A stretch of DNA of 64,000 nt from Sabellastarte sp. h YS-2021 (Eukaryota > Annelida > Polychaeta > Sabellida > Sabellidae): NCBI GenBank assembly GCA_964017235.1, contig OZ024932.1, positions 81,781,451 through 81,845,450 of the forward strand, written 5' to 3'. A model generated the notes under the pieces. The model had not been told where the DNA came from and did no database searches. It was given only the letters and a program-made list of their open reading frames with translations. This document shows, piece after piece, positions 63,870 to 64,000 of this stretch. Positions within the stretch are counted from its first letter, which is position 1. Each line of letters opens with the position of its first letter. Made by a program: the position numbers and the translations under genes.

Positions 63870-64000
63870 CTCCGGACGGTTGGATTCAGCATTCAGTCCC
63901 ACATGGTAAGCTATTGTAGCGCAATAAAATTGAAAATTTTAATTACTTAAATGTAGTTTTTATAAGCTACAAGCTTACCATGTGGGACTGAGGAGAGTCC
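63870..64000 (+). repeat. Internal complementary region of DIRS E
   Basis: CAGCATTCAGTCCCACATGG, GTAGCGCAATAAAA, then TTGAAAATTTTAATTACTTA and GCTTACCATGTGGGACTGAG: joined-end sequence, cut by the window edge. Confidence 0.8.

Larger units (their letters stand above)
57938..64000 (+). mobile_element. DIRS-type retrotransposon, copy E (runs off the window)
   Basis: Starts TTTTATTGCGCTACAATAGC and GCTTACCATGTGGGACT. Holds the longest gag frame of the A/B/E group, RT-RH with one internal TGA, recombinase with a frameshift and a 25-base loss, purine tract, 3' hairpin and the internal complementary region at the window edge. The right terminal repeat is outside. The least decayed + strand copy. 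Confidence 0.9.

Overview
This is a window of invertebrate animal nuclear DNA. It is AT-rich, has spliced genes with GT-AG introns, and much of it is transposons. The tandem-core Helitron-like elements, the ~147-bp arrays and the tyrosine-recombinase retrotransposons suggest a mollusc, probably a bivalve; that is inference from repeat style, not a database result.

Two host genes can be supported from exon phase. On the + strand, about 2974-16976, lies the 3' part of a K+-dependent Na+/Ca2+ exchanger (NCKX/SLC24 family, closest to SLC24A5 as far as I can judge). It has four firm exons and one probable upstream exon; the 5' part lies outside the window. On the - strand, 56240 down to 40856, seven exons join without a phase break into a 274-residue protein that I do not recognise. 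It is rich in Ser/Thr-Pro sites and has a helical segment and a conserved-looking C-terminal tail.

The rest is mostly mobile DNA. Six DIRS-type retrotransposon copies (gag, RT/RNase H, tyrosine recombinase, inverted terminal repeats, internal complementary region) are present: A (5959-11679, +, inside the exchanger gene), B (28023-39690, +), C (31867-38149, -, inserted exactly into the recombinase frame of B), D (49402-54658, -, a different lineage, in intron 2 of the - strand gene), F (about 45110-46650, -, a decayed relic in intron 4) and E (57938 to the window end, +). Every copy is damaged, and each recombinase is broken in a different way. The joined outer ends of C reproduce its own internal complementary region, as expected for DIRS circular intermediates. 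Retroviral-PPT-like purine tracts follow the recombinase in A-E, and a 3' hairpin with a compensatory change is shared by A, B and E.

Other mobile DNA includes Helitron-like (HINE/pearl-like) elements with CTAG|TT ends at 3877-4968, 23277-25133 and 26772-26913; a palindromic family with two copies, one carrying a nested 355-bp MITE; several TIR elements; a LINE tail inside A; a PIF/Harbinger transposase pseudogene (56499-57645); and several minisatellites. Stretches 16977-19149, 20480-21705, 22126-23276 and most introns show no gene that I can support.
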